From Psychrobacillus sp042945595 (GTDB lineage: Bacteria; Bacillota; Bacilli; Bacillales_A; Planococcaceae), in assembly GCF_042945595.1 (NCBI RefSeq), contig NZ_CP168493.1, positions 868,001 to 932,000 on the forward strand: DNA of 64,000 nt, in the 5' to 3' direction. Numbering within the stretch: position 1 is the first letter of the stretch; every line of letters starts with the position of its first letter. This document shows positions 53,035 to 61,673 of this stretch, piece after piece. The notes beneath the pieces were generated by a model. The model worked only from the letters and a program-made list of their open reading frames with translations. It ran no database searches and had not been told where the DNA came from. Position numbers and translations under genes: made by a program.

Positions 53035-54450
53035 GTGTTTTCTCAGCTAAAACGTTTAGGAGCGGATTCGCTCCTTTACGCATTTATGAATGTAGGAACG
53101 AAGTTGATTGCCTTTGCATTGTTTCCATTCTATACGCATTACTTTCCGGATCCAGCAGAGATGGGTGTACTAGGATTAATAGATCGCAATTTTAACCTGT
53201 TAACTTTTCTCGTCATATTCGGAACAGACTCTGCATTAGCTTTTTACTATTTTGAATATAAGGATAAAGAAACAAGAGAAAAATATGTACGTTCAGTCAT
53301 GACGTTTCGTTTAACAATAGTTTTAATATTATTGCTTGTATTCTTTGCAGGTGGAGACTGGTTGTCCACATTATTGTTTAATTCAACTAAATATACATTT
53401 TTGTTCTATATTGCATTTGGGACGCTCTTTTTAGATACTATTATTTCTCTCGTGCTTACCATACTACGGTATGAATTTAAAACCAAAAGAGTAGTGTTAA
53501 CTACAGTAGCTAAAATGCTCCTAACAGCAATATTTTCTATGCTTATAATAGCTTTTATCTGGACATCGCTTGAAGGTGTTCTAATTGGGCGGTTAATAAG
53601 TGTAGCGATTATAATGCTAGTGATTATAAAACCGGTCAGCGTATACATACGTCCTTTGTTTGATTGGGAAATTTTAAAGAAGATTTTAATATACGCGACT
53701 CCACTTGTTCCTGCATCTTTGGCTTTTTATGTGATTAGTAATGCCAATATATTCTTATTGAACGAATACTCTACCAAAATCAATGTCGGTATATATGAAT
53801 CTGCCACTAAATTTGCAACATTTATTACATTGTTGACTACAGGAATACAACTTGCTTGGAGACCTTTTTCTATGTCTATGAAAGATAAAGAATCTAGTCC
53901 AAAGTTATTTTCAAGTTTTTATGCAATTATTTTGCTGGCAGGATGTTTTGGAGTATTGACGCTGGCTACTATTATGCCGTTCGTTGTTTTAATGTTATCT
54001 GAAAATTATCAAAGTGCATATGCATATGTAGCGCCAATTTCCATTGCAACATTTTTAAATTTCTATTATTTGATTGTATCAACAGGAATTTTCTATTCCA
54101 AACAAACAAAACACGTATCAATAGCTTTTGGGATTGCTGCAATTATTTCAATAGTTTTAGGAATAGTAGTTATTCCTATGTATGATATATGGGGAGCAGT
54201 TATCGCTTATGTTGTGCCATACTGTGTGGCATTGTTTTTAGTATTCCGCAAAAGTCAAAAGTTGTACTATGTTCCTTTTTCGGGATTTAAAATGGCGTGG
54301 ACAATCTTTTGGTTAATCGCAGCAACTGTAAGTATTGTTTATATTCAAGTAAAGGATTTAAATAGTTGGTTAATTGCAGGAGTTTGGATTGGATTTATTG
54401 TCCTAATTCTTCTTATTCGAATGGATAAATATTTTGTGAAAAGAAAGTAA
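53035..54450 (+). CDS. Polysaccharide flippase (Wzx/RfbX, MOP superfamily)
   Basis: This 471-residue integral membrane protein has about 12-14 hydrophobic segments. The N-terminal LGADSLLYAFMNVGTKLIAFALFPFYT is typical of Wzx-like exporters. It is expected to flip the lipid-linked repeat unit across the membrane for polymerisation. Translation begins at GTG immediately after the previous stop codon, with GAGGAGG inside the preceding gene. Presence with Wzy- and Wzz-like genes indicates the Wzx/Wzy route rather than an ABC exporter. Confidence 0.9.
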   Translation: MFSQLKRLGADSLLYAFMNVGTKLIAFALFPFYTHYFPDPAEMGVLGLIDRNFNLLTFLVIFGTDSALAFYYFEYKDKETREKYVRSVMTFRLTIVLILLLVFFAGGDWLSTLLFNSTKYTFLFYIAFGTLFLDTIISLVLTILRYEFKTKRVVLTTVAKMLLTAIFSMLIIAFIWTSLEGVLIGRLISVAIIMLVIIKPVSVYIRPLFDWEILKKILIYATPLVPASLAFYVISNANIFLLNEYSTKINVGIYESATKFATFITLLTTGIQLAWRPFSMSMKDKESSPKLFSSFYAIILLAGCFGVLTLATIMPFVVLMLSENYQSAYAYVAPISIATFLNFYYLIVSTGIFYSKQTKHVSIAFGIAAIISIVLGIVVIPMYDIWGAVIAYVVPYCVALFLVFRKSQKLYYVPFSGFKMAWTIFWLIAATVSIVYIQVKDLNSWLIAGVWIGFIVLILLIRMDKYFVKRK

Positions 54451-54462
54451 TGGTGATAAGAC

Positions 54463-56055
54463 ATGGAGAAAAAATGTATAACTAACCTCAGACATAAAGA
54501 ATTTTATCCTATAAAAGGTGTGGGGTATGAAGGTTTTTTTAGAGGTTATTTTTACTATAAAAATCAATATGTCACCCATGAAAATTTTGCAGATCTATAT
54601 GATGATGGGGCAACTCCAGATCCCGCGGCTTGGAATGGAGAATTTGCACTCATTTTACAAACTAGCAATGATATCGTTTTAGTTACAGATAAAAAGAGAT
54701 CTATTCCATTGTTTTATACGTTAAATGAATCAAATGCCTGGATTGTACAAGATCACCTTGAACCAAATTCTACTATGTCCATTCAGAAAGTTGCAGAAGA
54801 GGAACTTTTATTAGCTGGCTTTGTAGCTGGTGAAAAAACATTATTTCAAAATTGGTACCAGTTGGAAGTTGCTTCTATTGTTCATTTAAATGAGCGGGCA
54901 TCCAAGCATTTATATTATTCGTATGTAATAGAAAAAGAACATGACTCAATCGACGCTTTTGCTGAAGAGCTTGCTCATATTTTAAACGAATTATTTGATG
55001 ACTTAGTAATAAGACTAGCAGGACGTAGAATTGTCCTTCCTTTAAGCGGTGGATTTGATTCTCGTATTATTGCTTTATTATTAAAAGATAGAGGACTCTC
55101 TGATTCTATTGTTACTTTTACGTATGGCAGACCTGGTAATGGAGAAGCTACGGTAAGTAAAGAAATTGCTGACCGCTTAGGATTAAAGTGGAAATACTTT
55201 GCCTATGACAAAGCAATGTGGGAAGACCTTTATAAATCAAAACTTTGGCAAGATTATGTTTTATACGCAAGTAATGGAACATCGGCTGCACATTTACAAG
55301 ATTTCCCTAGTACTAAGTTACTGGTGGAAGAAGAGTCCTTACAAAATGCTGTTTTTATCCCAGGTCATTCACTAGATTTTTTAGGTGGAAGCCATTTGCC
55401 ATATGAAGCGATTATTGATAAAGAGTTTACAACGAAGGAAGTAGTAGATTTTATAGTTCTTAAGCATTTCCGATTATGGCAAAAAACAGGTGGGTTAGGT
55501 TATACAGATAGTGATATCTATAATTCAGTTACGAAAGAAGTATCAAATTACACAAACCTTACAAATGAACGAGTAACTTCGATTATTGATGAATGGAACT
55601 GGAAGGAAAGACAAGCAAAGTTTATCATTAACTCTGTTCGCGTGTATGAATATTTTGATCAGGATTGGTCTATGCCGTTATGGGATGATCGATTAATTTA
55701 CTTTTTTAGTAAAATTCCAGTGGATTTAAAATATAAAAAGTATTTATATGATTATACATTGCATAAAATGTATCCTGATTTTTATCCATACCCTCAAAAG
55801 CCAGGACCAGAAAATTCATTGAGAAACAAATATGGATTACTCTATCCTTTATTGCGCAAAATATATCGAAAGAAAAATCTTTATCGCAAATATTTTGATG
55901 AGCCAATGGAATGGTTTGGAATTTATCCTACGTATAAACAATATGTAGAATCGCTAACTTTTAAAAAAGATGGTCAAAAATATAGTGATCCGTATAATAT
56001 AAATTCGTTTATTGTAAAAGATACGATAGAGATGATGAAGGAGATAACAAAATGA
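54463..56055 (+). CDS. Asparagine-synthase-like amidotransferase without the glutaminase cysteine
   Basis: This 530-residue protein resembles AsnB. The C-terminal synthetase domain has the ATP PP-loop LPLSGGFDSRII (about residues 192-203). The N-terminal region keeps the class II amidotransferase outline (DLYDDG, WNGEFALILQ, VTDKKRSIPLFY) but residue 2 is Glu, not the essential Cys; the nearest Cys is residue 5. Glutamine hydrolysis is therefore doubtful and ammonia or another amine may be used. In O-antigen clusters similar proteins (WbpS-like) amidate uronic-acid carboxyls, which suits the neighbouring uronic-acid pathway. It overlaps the epimerase gene by four bases. Confidence 0.82.
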   Translation: MEKKCITNLRHKEFYPIKGVGYEGFFRGYFYYKNQYVTHENFADLYDDGATPDPAAWNGEFALILQTSNDIVLVTDKKRSIPLFYTLNESNAWIVQDHLEPNSTMSIQKVAEEELLLAGFVAGEKTLFQNWYQLEVASIVHLNERASKHLYYSYVIEKEHDSIDAFAEELAHILNELFDDLVIRLAGRRIVLPLSGGFDSRIIALLLKDRGLSDSIVTFTYGRPGNGEATVSKEIADRLGLKWKYFAYDKAMWEDLYKSKLWQDYVLYASNGTSAAHLQDFPSTKLLVEEESLQNAVFIPGHSLDFLGGSHLPYEAIIDKEFTTKEVVDFIVLKHFRLWQKTGGLGYTDSDIYNSVTKEVSNYTNLTNERVTSIIDEWNWKERQAKFIINSVRVYEYFDQDWSMPLWDDRLIYFFSKIPVDLKYKKYLYDYTLHKMYPDFYPYPQKPGPENSLRNKYGLLYPLLRKIYRKKNLYRKYFDEPMEWFGIYPTYKQYVESLTFKKDGQKYSDPYNINSFIVKDTIEMMKEITK

Positions 56056-57119
56056 AAGTTCTAACAATATTAGGAGCAAGACCTCAGTTTATCAAAGCAG
56101 CTGCAGTTTCACGGGTTATACGTGAAGAAGAAGTAACTGAACTCATTGTTCACACTGGACAACATTATGATGCAAATATGTCTGATATCTTCTTTGATGA
56201 GTTGAATATTCCAAAACCAGACTATCATTTAGGAATTGGTTCTGGAAATCATGGAAAACAGACTGGTGAAATGTTAGCTAAGATTGAAGAAATTATTTTA
56301 AAAGAGACTCCGGATTTTGTGCTAGTATACGGGGACACTAATTCTACGCTTGCAGGTGCCCTTGCTGCTGCGAAACTGCATATTCCAATTGTACATATCG
56401 AAGCAGGTCTTAGAAGCTTTAATATGAAAATGCCTGAAGAAGTAAATCGTATTTTAACGGATCACGTTTCAAGTTTGCTTCTTTGTCCAACAAATACAGC
56501 TATCCAAAACTTAACAAACGAGAACATTACGAATGGCGTTTATAATATTGGAGATGTTATGTATGATGCAGTTCTGTATAATAAAACACTTGCTGAATCT
56601 ACTTCTACTATTTTGGAACGCGAAGCATTACTATCAAAAGACTATTTACTAATTACGATTCATCGTGCAGAAAATACGGATGATGTCGATCGTATGAAAT
56701 CAATTCTTGATGCATTTAGTCAAATACCTGACAATAAAGTGTGGCCAATTCATCCACGTACGAAGAAGATATTAGAGGACTATGGGTTCCAGTTGGATCA
56801 AATTCCTAATTTAAAAGTAATTGATCCAGTAGGTTATTTAGATATGTTGTCATTAGAAATGAATGCAAAGAAAATTGTTACGGATTCTGGCGGAGTTCAA
56901 AAAGAAGCTTATTTTGCAGAAGTGCCTTGTATAACGGTTCGCGATCAAACAGAATGGGTGGAAACGCTAATAGAGGATGCAAATATTCTAACTGGAACGG
57001 ATACGACTAAAATAGTGGAAGCTGTACAAAAGCAAGTCTCTCCGTCTTATACGCCTGTATTTGGAGACGGAAAAACTGCAGAAAAAGTATTAGCTTTACT
57101 GAAGGAATATTCAGCTTAA
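56052..57119 (+). CDS. UDP-N-acetylglucosamine 2-epimerase family, WecB/WbpI-like
   Basis: This 355-residue non-hydrolysing epimerase has GARPQFIKAAAVSR, VHTGQHYDANMS, VYGDTNSTLAGALAA, HIEAGLRSFN, MPEEVNR and TDSGGVQKEAYF. The LGIGSGNHGKQTGEM stretch is the WbpI-type variant of the loop. In this cluster it probably converts UDP-2,3-diacetamido-glucuronic acid to the mannuronic form, completing the five-step pathway. Plain UDP-GlcNAc to UDP-ManNAc conversion is the alternative. It overlaps the amidotransferase gene by four bases. Confidence 0.88.
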   Translation: MKVLTILGARPQFIKAAAVSRVIREEEVTELIVHTGQHYDANMSDIFFDELNIPKPDYHLGIGSGNHGKQTGEMLAKIEEIILKETPDFVLVYGDTNSTLAGALAAAKLHIPIVHIEAGLRSFNMKMPEEVNRILTDHVSSLLLCPTNTAIQNLTNENITNGVYNIGDVMYDAVLYNKTLAESTSTILEREALLSKDYLLITIHRAENTDDVDRMKSILDAFSQIPDNKVWPIHPRTKKILEDYGFQLDQIPNLKVIDPVGYLDMLSLEMNAKKIVTDSGGVQKEAYFAEVPCITVRDQTEWVETLIEDANILTGTDTTKIVEAVQKQVSPSYTPVFGDGKTAEKVLALLKEYSA

Positions 57120-57147
57120 TGAAGCTGCTGCCCCAGGCAGATGCAAC

Positions 57148-57179
57148 AGATTTTTATCGAGCTAGCTTGATAAAAATCT
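57148..57179. promoter_or_regulatory. Perfect hairpin between epimerase and polymerase genes
   Basis: AGATTTTTATC (57148-57158) and its exact complement (57169-57179) flank a ten-base loop. It lacks a T-tract and lies in a 95-base gap inside the cluster, so it may stabilise or process the transcript rather than terminate it. Confidence 0.5.
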
Positions 57180-57214
57180 TGGCGTAATTGATGAAAATAA
57201 AGTAGGTGTGAGCA

Positions 57215-58606
57215 TTGTTAATTTTTAGCATATGGCTCTTTACTGTGGTGGCTTCCACATACCTTTTCCATAAGGTTTCTGGAAGCCTTTCCCTTGTAAA
57301 GCCAAATATGATTTCTATAATATATTATTATTCTTTCCTTATCTCCAGTTATATTGGCGGATTATTAATCGCATTAGGAATAGATGATTATTATATGATC
57401 AAAAGAATGGATCATGAAGAATATCGAATTATTGGATTTATTTTATTGACAATATTAATGATTTTGTTCCCACTTACGCAATTAGTTGTAGGAAGACTTT
57501 TTGGTTTTAATGCGCAATTAGAATATGATCGATACCTACATGAACCTGTTCGTACAAGTGTAGATAAGAATAAAACCGTTTTTCAGCTAGCATTTCTTGC
57601 TCTTTCAGGTATTTCAGTTTTGGCTATTGCCTACACTTTTCTGAAAACCTCTAACCTTCCAATTTTAGAACTGTTAAAAGGGAATACATCAGAACTAGCG
57701 AAGATGCGGATAGATGCATCGAGAGGAATTAGCGGAATTGCTGTATATATACGGAATATATTTGGAATTGCTTTAACACCAATATTATCGATTATTGCGT
57801 ATGTTTATGCTGCCAAAACGAAAGAGTTGTTTTGGAAGGCCCTTTTCTTTGTATTATTTATATCGTCTGTTTTAATTTCTACATATGATTTAGCGAAATC
57901 TCCTATTTTCTTTTATTTCATCATGTTAATACTTGCAATGGTTTATTCAAATAACTTAAAGCTTAATTGGAAGAAAATAAGTGGCTATTTAGTAGCTGGA
58001 ATTATCCTTTTAGTCATCATGTATATTGCTATTCAAGGTGTGAAGGAAGTCGGAAGCTTCTTATCTTATAATACGGGGCCGATTGGAAGAATTATTTTAG
58101 CGCAAATTGCACCTTTTTTCTTGCATTTGGATACTTTTTCTCACTCACTTCCTCTACTAGAGGCAAAAGGTTTACCTTCTTTTATCATTGGCTTTTTTGA
58201 CTTGGAACAAGTTCGTTCTGCTCGAATGGTAATGGAAAATGTTTTCCCAGAGAATGTGGATAAAGGTACTGGTGGTGTATTAAATACAATTTTCTTAGGT
58301 GAAGCTTTTGCTACCTTTGGATATATGGGTGTAATGGCGGCAATTGTTTACATTGCCACTATCATTCAGCTCCTTTATATTCTCTTGATCCGTTTACGAA
58401 AAACACCAGTTGTTATTGCACTATTTGTGTATTTCACGATTAATATTCCAAGGACGCTTGTCGGGGGAGTTTCAGATTTCTACTTTAACCCAATTTGGGT
58501 GATAATGACTGTTGTATTATCTGGATTATTTATTCTAGAACAATACTTTATGGTAATTTGGAATTTTCTTATTAGTAAAGTGAAGAAGAAAAGAGTGAAA
58601 GTATGA
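57215..58606 (+). CDS. Wzy-like oligosaccharide repeat-unit polymerase
   Basis: This 463-residue protein has about 10-12 hydrophobic segments and a large outward loop in the C-terminal half, a layout common to O-antigen and capsule polymerases. Sequence signatures are weak, as usual for Wzy, so the call rests on topology and on neighbouring Wzx- and Wzz-like genes. It starts at TTG with AGTAGGTG upstream and overlaps the next gene by four bases. Confidence 0.78.
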   Translation: MLIFSIWLFTVVASTYLFHKVSGSLSLVKPNMISIIYYYSFLISSYIGGLLIALGIDDYYMIKRMDHEEYRIIGFILLTILMILFPLTQLVVGRLFGFNAQLEYDRYLHEPVRTSVDKNKTVFQLAFLALSGISVLAIAYTFLKTSNLPILELLKGNTSELAKMRIDASRGISGIAVYIRNIFGIALTPILSIIAYVYAAKTKELFWKALFFVLFISSVLISTYDLAKSPIFFYFIMLILAMVYSNNLKLNWKKISGYLVAGIILLVIMYIAIQGVKEVGSFLSYNTGPIGRIILAQIAPFFLHLDTFSHSLPLLEAKGLPSFIIGFFDLEQVRSARMVMENVFPENVDKGTGGVLNTIFLGEAFATFGYMGVMAAIVYIATIIQLLYILLIRLRKTPVVIALFVYFTINIPRTLVGGVSDFYFNPIWVIMTVVLSGLFILEQYFMVIWNFLISKVKKKRVKV

Positions 58607-59718
58607 AGAATATACTCATTTATTATCCTTTTACAATTGCTACCAATCCTAAAAGTGGCTCTGCCATACGTCCAGTGGAAATGCTAAAGGCATTTGAAGT
58701 GTATGCAGACAAACATGGACTTGAGATCATCGTCATTTCTGGAACTACTAAGGAGCGACGAATGCTTTGGAATAAGGTAGTAGCGGAGAAAAAATACGAG
58801 CATACGTTGTTTTGTTATTCCGAAAATCAGACAATTCCTTTGTGGCTAACCGATCCAGGGCATATACCAAAAGACTGGAAAATCGATAAAGATGTTTTTA
58901 AAACTCTAAAGAATCATCATGTGCCAATAGGAATTTTTTACCGAGATGTATATTGGAAGTTTGATGAACTATATTCATTAAAAGGACTAAAAAAGTTCGT
59001 CATGCAATCTATTTATAAGATGGAAGAAAAGTTTTACGGAAAATATATGCATACAGTATTTTTACCAAGCGATGCGATGGGGAAATATGTAAATATAAAC
59101 ACTGATAAAATGGCACTTCCTCCTGGCGGTCGATTTACGGAAATCCATACGGATAGTAAAGTTATTCAGCAACCTTTCAAAGGAATTTATGTTGGTGGCA
59201 TTAATAATGATGATTACGGACTCCCTACATTAGTAGAATCATACGAATTGTTAAATAAAGACAGCGTAATTGGCGAATTAATCATTGTTTGTCGTGAAGA
59301 AGAGTTTACTGAGTTAAGCAGTTCGGATAAGGAAAAACTAAGTAAAACGTATATTACATTAAAGCATGTGAGTGGAGCAGATCTACAACAAGTATATGAG
59401 GAAGTAGATTTTGCTTTTATTCCAAGAAAAAGGTCGGTATATAATGATTTTGCTGTGCCGATTAAGTTAGTGGAATACTTAACAGCTGGACTTCCGATTA
59501 TTGCTACGAACTGTTCGGCTCAAGAGGATTTTATAAAGTCAGGTCCATACGGTGTTATTACAGGTGATGATGCAGCAAGTCTTGTCCTAGGGATGAAATC
59601 GATTGAGCCCCATTTTACAGAATTTAAGCGCAATATTCAACAATCATTCTTACAAAAGCATGCTTGGAATGAACGTGCCGAACAAGCGGCGCATGCGCTA
59701 TTAGGAGGTAAACAATGA
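58603..59718 (+). CDS. GT-B-fold glycosyltransferase 1
   Basis: This 371-residue cytoplasmic protein has an N-terminal acceptor half and a C-terminal donor half ending in a Glu-containing KLVEYLTAGLPIIAT motif typical of GT4-like enzymes. The opening NILIYYPFTIATNPKSGSAIRP is less typical of GT4, so its family assignment is looser than for the next gene. It overlaps both neighbours by four bases. Donor sugar is unknown; UDP-Glc, UDP-GlcNAc or the diacetamido-uronic acid are all possible from the cluster. Confidence 0.75.
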   Translation: MKNILIYYPFTIATNPKSGSAIRPVEMLKAFEVYADKHGLEIIVISGTTKERRMLWNKVVAEKKYEHTLFCYSENQTIPLWLTDPGHIPKDWKIDKDVFKTLKNHHVPIGIFYRDVYWKFDELYSLKGLKKFVMQSIYKMEEKFYGKYMHTVFLPSDAMGKYVNINTDKMALPPGGRFTEIHTDSKVIQQPFKGIYVGGINNDDYGLPTLVESYELLNKDSVIGELIIVCREEEFTELSSSDKEKLSKTYITLKHVSGADLQQVYEEVDFAFIPRKRSVYNDFAVPIKLVEYLTAGLPIIATNCSAQEDFIKSGPYGVITGDDAASLVLGMKSIEPHFTEFKRNIQQSFLQKHAWNERAEQAAHALLGGKQ

Positions 59719-60782
59719 AAATTGCATTATTAGCTCCAAGTAAATCGATCCATACGCATAAATGGGCATTGTTTTATCAATCTCAAGGAATCGATATTAA
59801 AGTGTATACATTTAAAGATCATTATTCCGAAGACAATGCAAAGCAAATACCGACGGAAATTTTACCAAAAGTGTTGCCAGGGAAAGCTTCCTATTTAGCA
59901 GCTGCTCCAGCCTTGAAAAAGATGCTCAAAGAATGGAATCCAGATGTATTACATTCTCATTTTGTATCAAGCTATGGTTTATTAGGTGCCATGGTAAATT
60001 ATAAAAAGTATTTTGTTTCGGTATGGGGAAAAGATATTTTTGTGTTTCCTAAAAAAAGTAGACTCAACAAAAAGTTAATCGAATTTACGTTAAATAAAGC
60101 AACTGCTATTTGTTCAACCAGTCATGTTATGGCGAAAGAAACGAATCTGTATACAAAACGTCCGGTAGAAGTAACTCCATTTGGTGTAGATATCGAACAA
60201 TTTTATCCATCGTCAACAATTGCAGAAGCGGATGAAAAAATCATTGTAGGAACAGTAAAAGGTTTAGAAGATAAATACGGTATCGCTGACTTAGTAAAAG
60301 GATTTGCTTTATTTCATAAAGAATTTCCAAACTCAGAGCTTCTCATTACAGGAGAAGGTCCACAAAGAGCGGAATACGAAGAACTTGCAAAAAATATGGG
60401 AATTGAGCACGTTACTACGTTTACAGGGAAAGTACCGAATACAGAAGTACCAAATATAATTCGTAAAATGTCCATTTTTGCTGTACCATCTACTGAAGAT
60501 AGTGAAAGCTTTGGGGTTGCAGCAGTAGAAGCAATGGCTTGCGGCGTTCCTGTTGTAGTATCAAATGTAGGAGGCTTACCAGAAGTAGTCGTACAAGATG
60601 TGACTGGAATCGTAACCGACAAAAATAGCCCAGAACAACTAGCTAATGCATTTAAAAAATTGGCTAGAAATAGTGACCTAAGAGCTTCGATGGGTAAAGC
60701 TGGAGTAGCTCATGTAAAAGAGCATTACAGCTGGATTGATAATGCTCATTATATGCTTTCATTGTATAAAAAATATAAATGA
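59715..60782 (+). CDS. GT4-family glycosyltransferase 2
   Basis: This 355-residue retaining-type GT-B enzyme has an N-terminal KIALLAPSKSIHTHKWA, a mid-protein SHFVSSYG acceptor region and the donor-site pattern EDSESFGVAAVEAMACGVPVV, with E-x7-E spacing. It likely adds one residue of the lipid-linked repeat. It is translationally coupled to glycosyltransferase 1 by a four-base overlap. The donor is not determinable by eye. Confidence 0.9.
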   Translation: MKIALLAPSKSIHTHKWALFYQSQGIDIKVYTFKDHYSEDNAKQIPTEILPKVLPGKASYLAAAPALKKMLKEWNPDVLHSHFVSSYGLLGAMVNYKKYFVSVWGKDIFVFPKKSRLNKKLIEFTLNKATAICSTSHVMAKETNLYTKRPVEVTPFGVDIEQFYPSSTIAEADEKIIVGTVKGLEDKYGIADLVKGFALFHKEFPNSELLITGEGPQRAEYEELAKNMGIEHVTTFTGKVPNTEVPNIIRKMSIFAVPSTEDSESFGVAAVEAMACGVPVVVSNVGGLPEVVVQDVTGIVTDKNSPEQLANAFKKLARNSDLRASMGKAGVAHVKEHYSWIDNAHYMLSLYKKYK

Positions 60783-60796
60783 AAAGGTGAATGGAC

Positions 60797-61660
60797 ATGA
60801 TAAAAAAAGCGGTAATTCCTGCAGCAGGTTTTGGGACACGTTTTCTTCCTGCAACCAAAGCATTACCAAAAGAAATGTTACCAATTGTAGATAAACCAAA
60901 TTTACAATACATTATCGAAGAAGCAATTGCTTCTGGAATTGAAGACATTATCATTGTGACAGGACGTAACAAAAAATCAATGGAAGATCATTTTGATAAG
61001 TCAATCGAATTAGAACTTCTTTTGAAAAAAACGGGTAAACTAGAATTGCTAGAAACGGTCGAAAATATTTCTAACCTTGTGGACATTCATTACATGCGTC
61101 AAAAAGAACCGCTTGGTTTAGGACATGCTATACTATGTACGAAAAAGTTTATTGGAAATGAACCATTTGCAGTCCTACTTCCAGATGACATTATTGATGC
61201 AGAAGTTCCCGCTTTACAACAGATGATTGAAAAGTATGAGGAAGTCCACAGTAGTATTTTAGGGGTAAATGAAGTTCCGATAGAAGACGTCCATAAATAT
61301 GGCATTGTCGACTATAGTGAAGCGGAAAACAACTTGTTTTCAGTGAAAAGATTAGTGGAAAAACCTTCTATTGAGAATGCTCCATCCAACCAAGCAATTG
61401 TTGGACGTTATATATTAACTCCAGCCATTTTCGAGGAGTTGGAAAAAGTTCAACCAGATGCAAAAGGTGAAATACAGTTAACAGACGCAATTGATTCATT
61501 ATTAAAGAAAGAATCTATTTACTCTTACATATTTAAAGGTAAAAGATATGACGTTGGAGATAAATTTGGGTTTTTACAAGCAACTTTTGACTTTGCATTA
61601 AAGCGGGATGATTTAAGAGAACCGTTACTTGCATACTTGAAGAACAAATTGAGAGAATAA
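60797..61660 (+). CDS. galU: UTP-glucose-1-phosphate uridylyltransferase
   Basis: This 287-residue enzyme makes UDP-glucose. The IPAAGFGTRFLPATKALPKEMLPIVDKP opening region, LLPDDII and KGEIQLTDAI are diagnostic. AAAGGTGA lies seven bases before the chosen ATG; an ATG six bases earlier is too close to it. Its presence suggests glucose, or a sugar made from UDP-glucose, in the polymer. It might also be the housekeeping GalU for other glycans. Confidence 0.94.
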   Translation: MIKKAVIPAAGFGTRFLPATKALPKEMLPIVDKPNLQYIIEEAIASGIEDIIIVTGRNKKSMEDHFDKSIELELLLKKTGKLELLETVENISNLVDIHYMRQKEPLGLGHAILCTKKFIGNEPFAVLLPDDIIDAEVPALQQMIEKYEEVHSSILGVNEVPIEDVHKYGIVDYSEAENNLFSVKRLVEKPSIENAPSNQAIVGRYILTPAIFEELEKVQPDAKGEIQLTDAIDSLLKKESIYSYIFKGKRYDVGDKFGFLQATFDFALKRDDLREPLLAYLKNKLRE

Positions 61661-61673
61661 AGCGGTGATAGCT

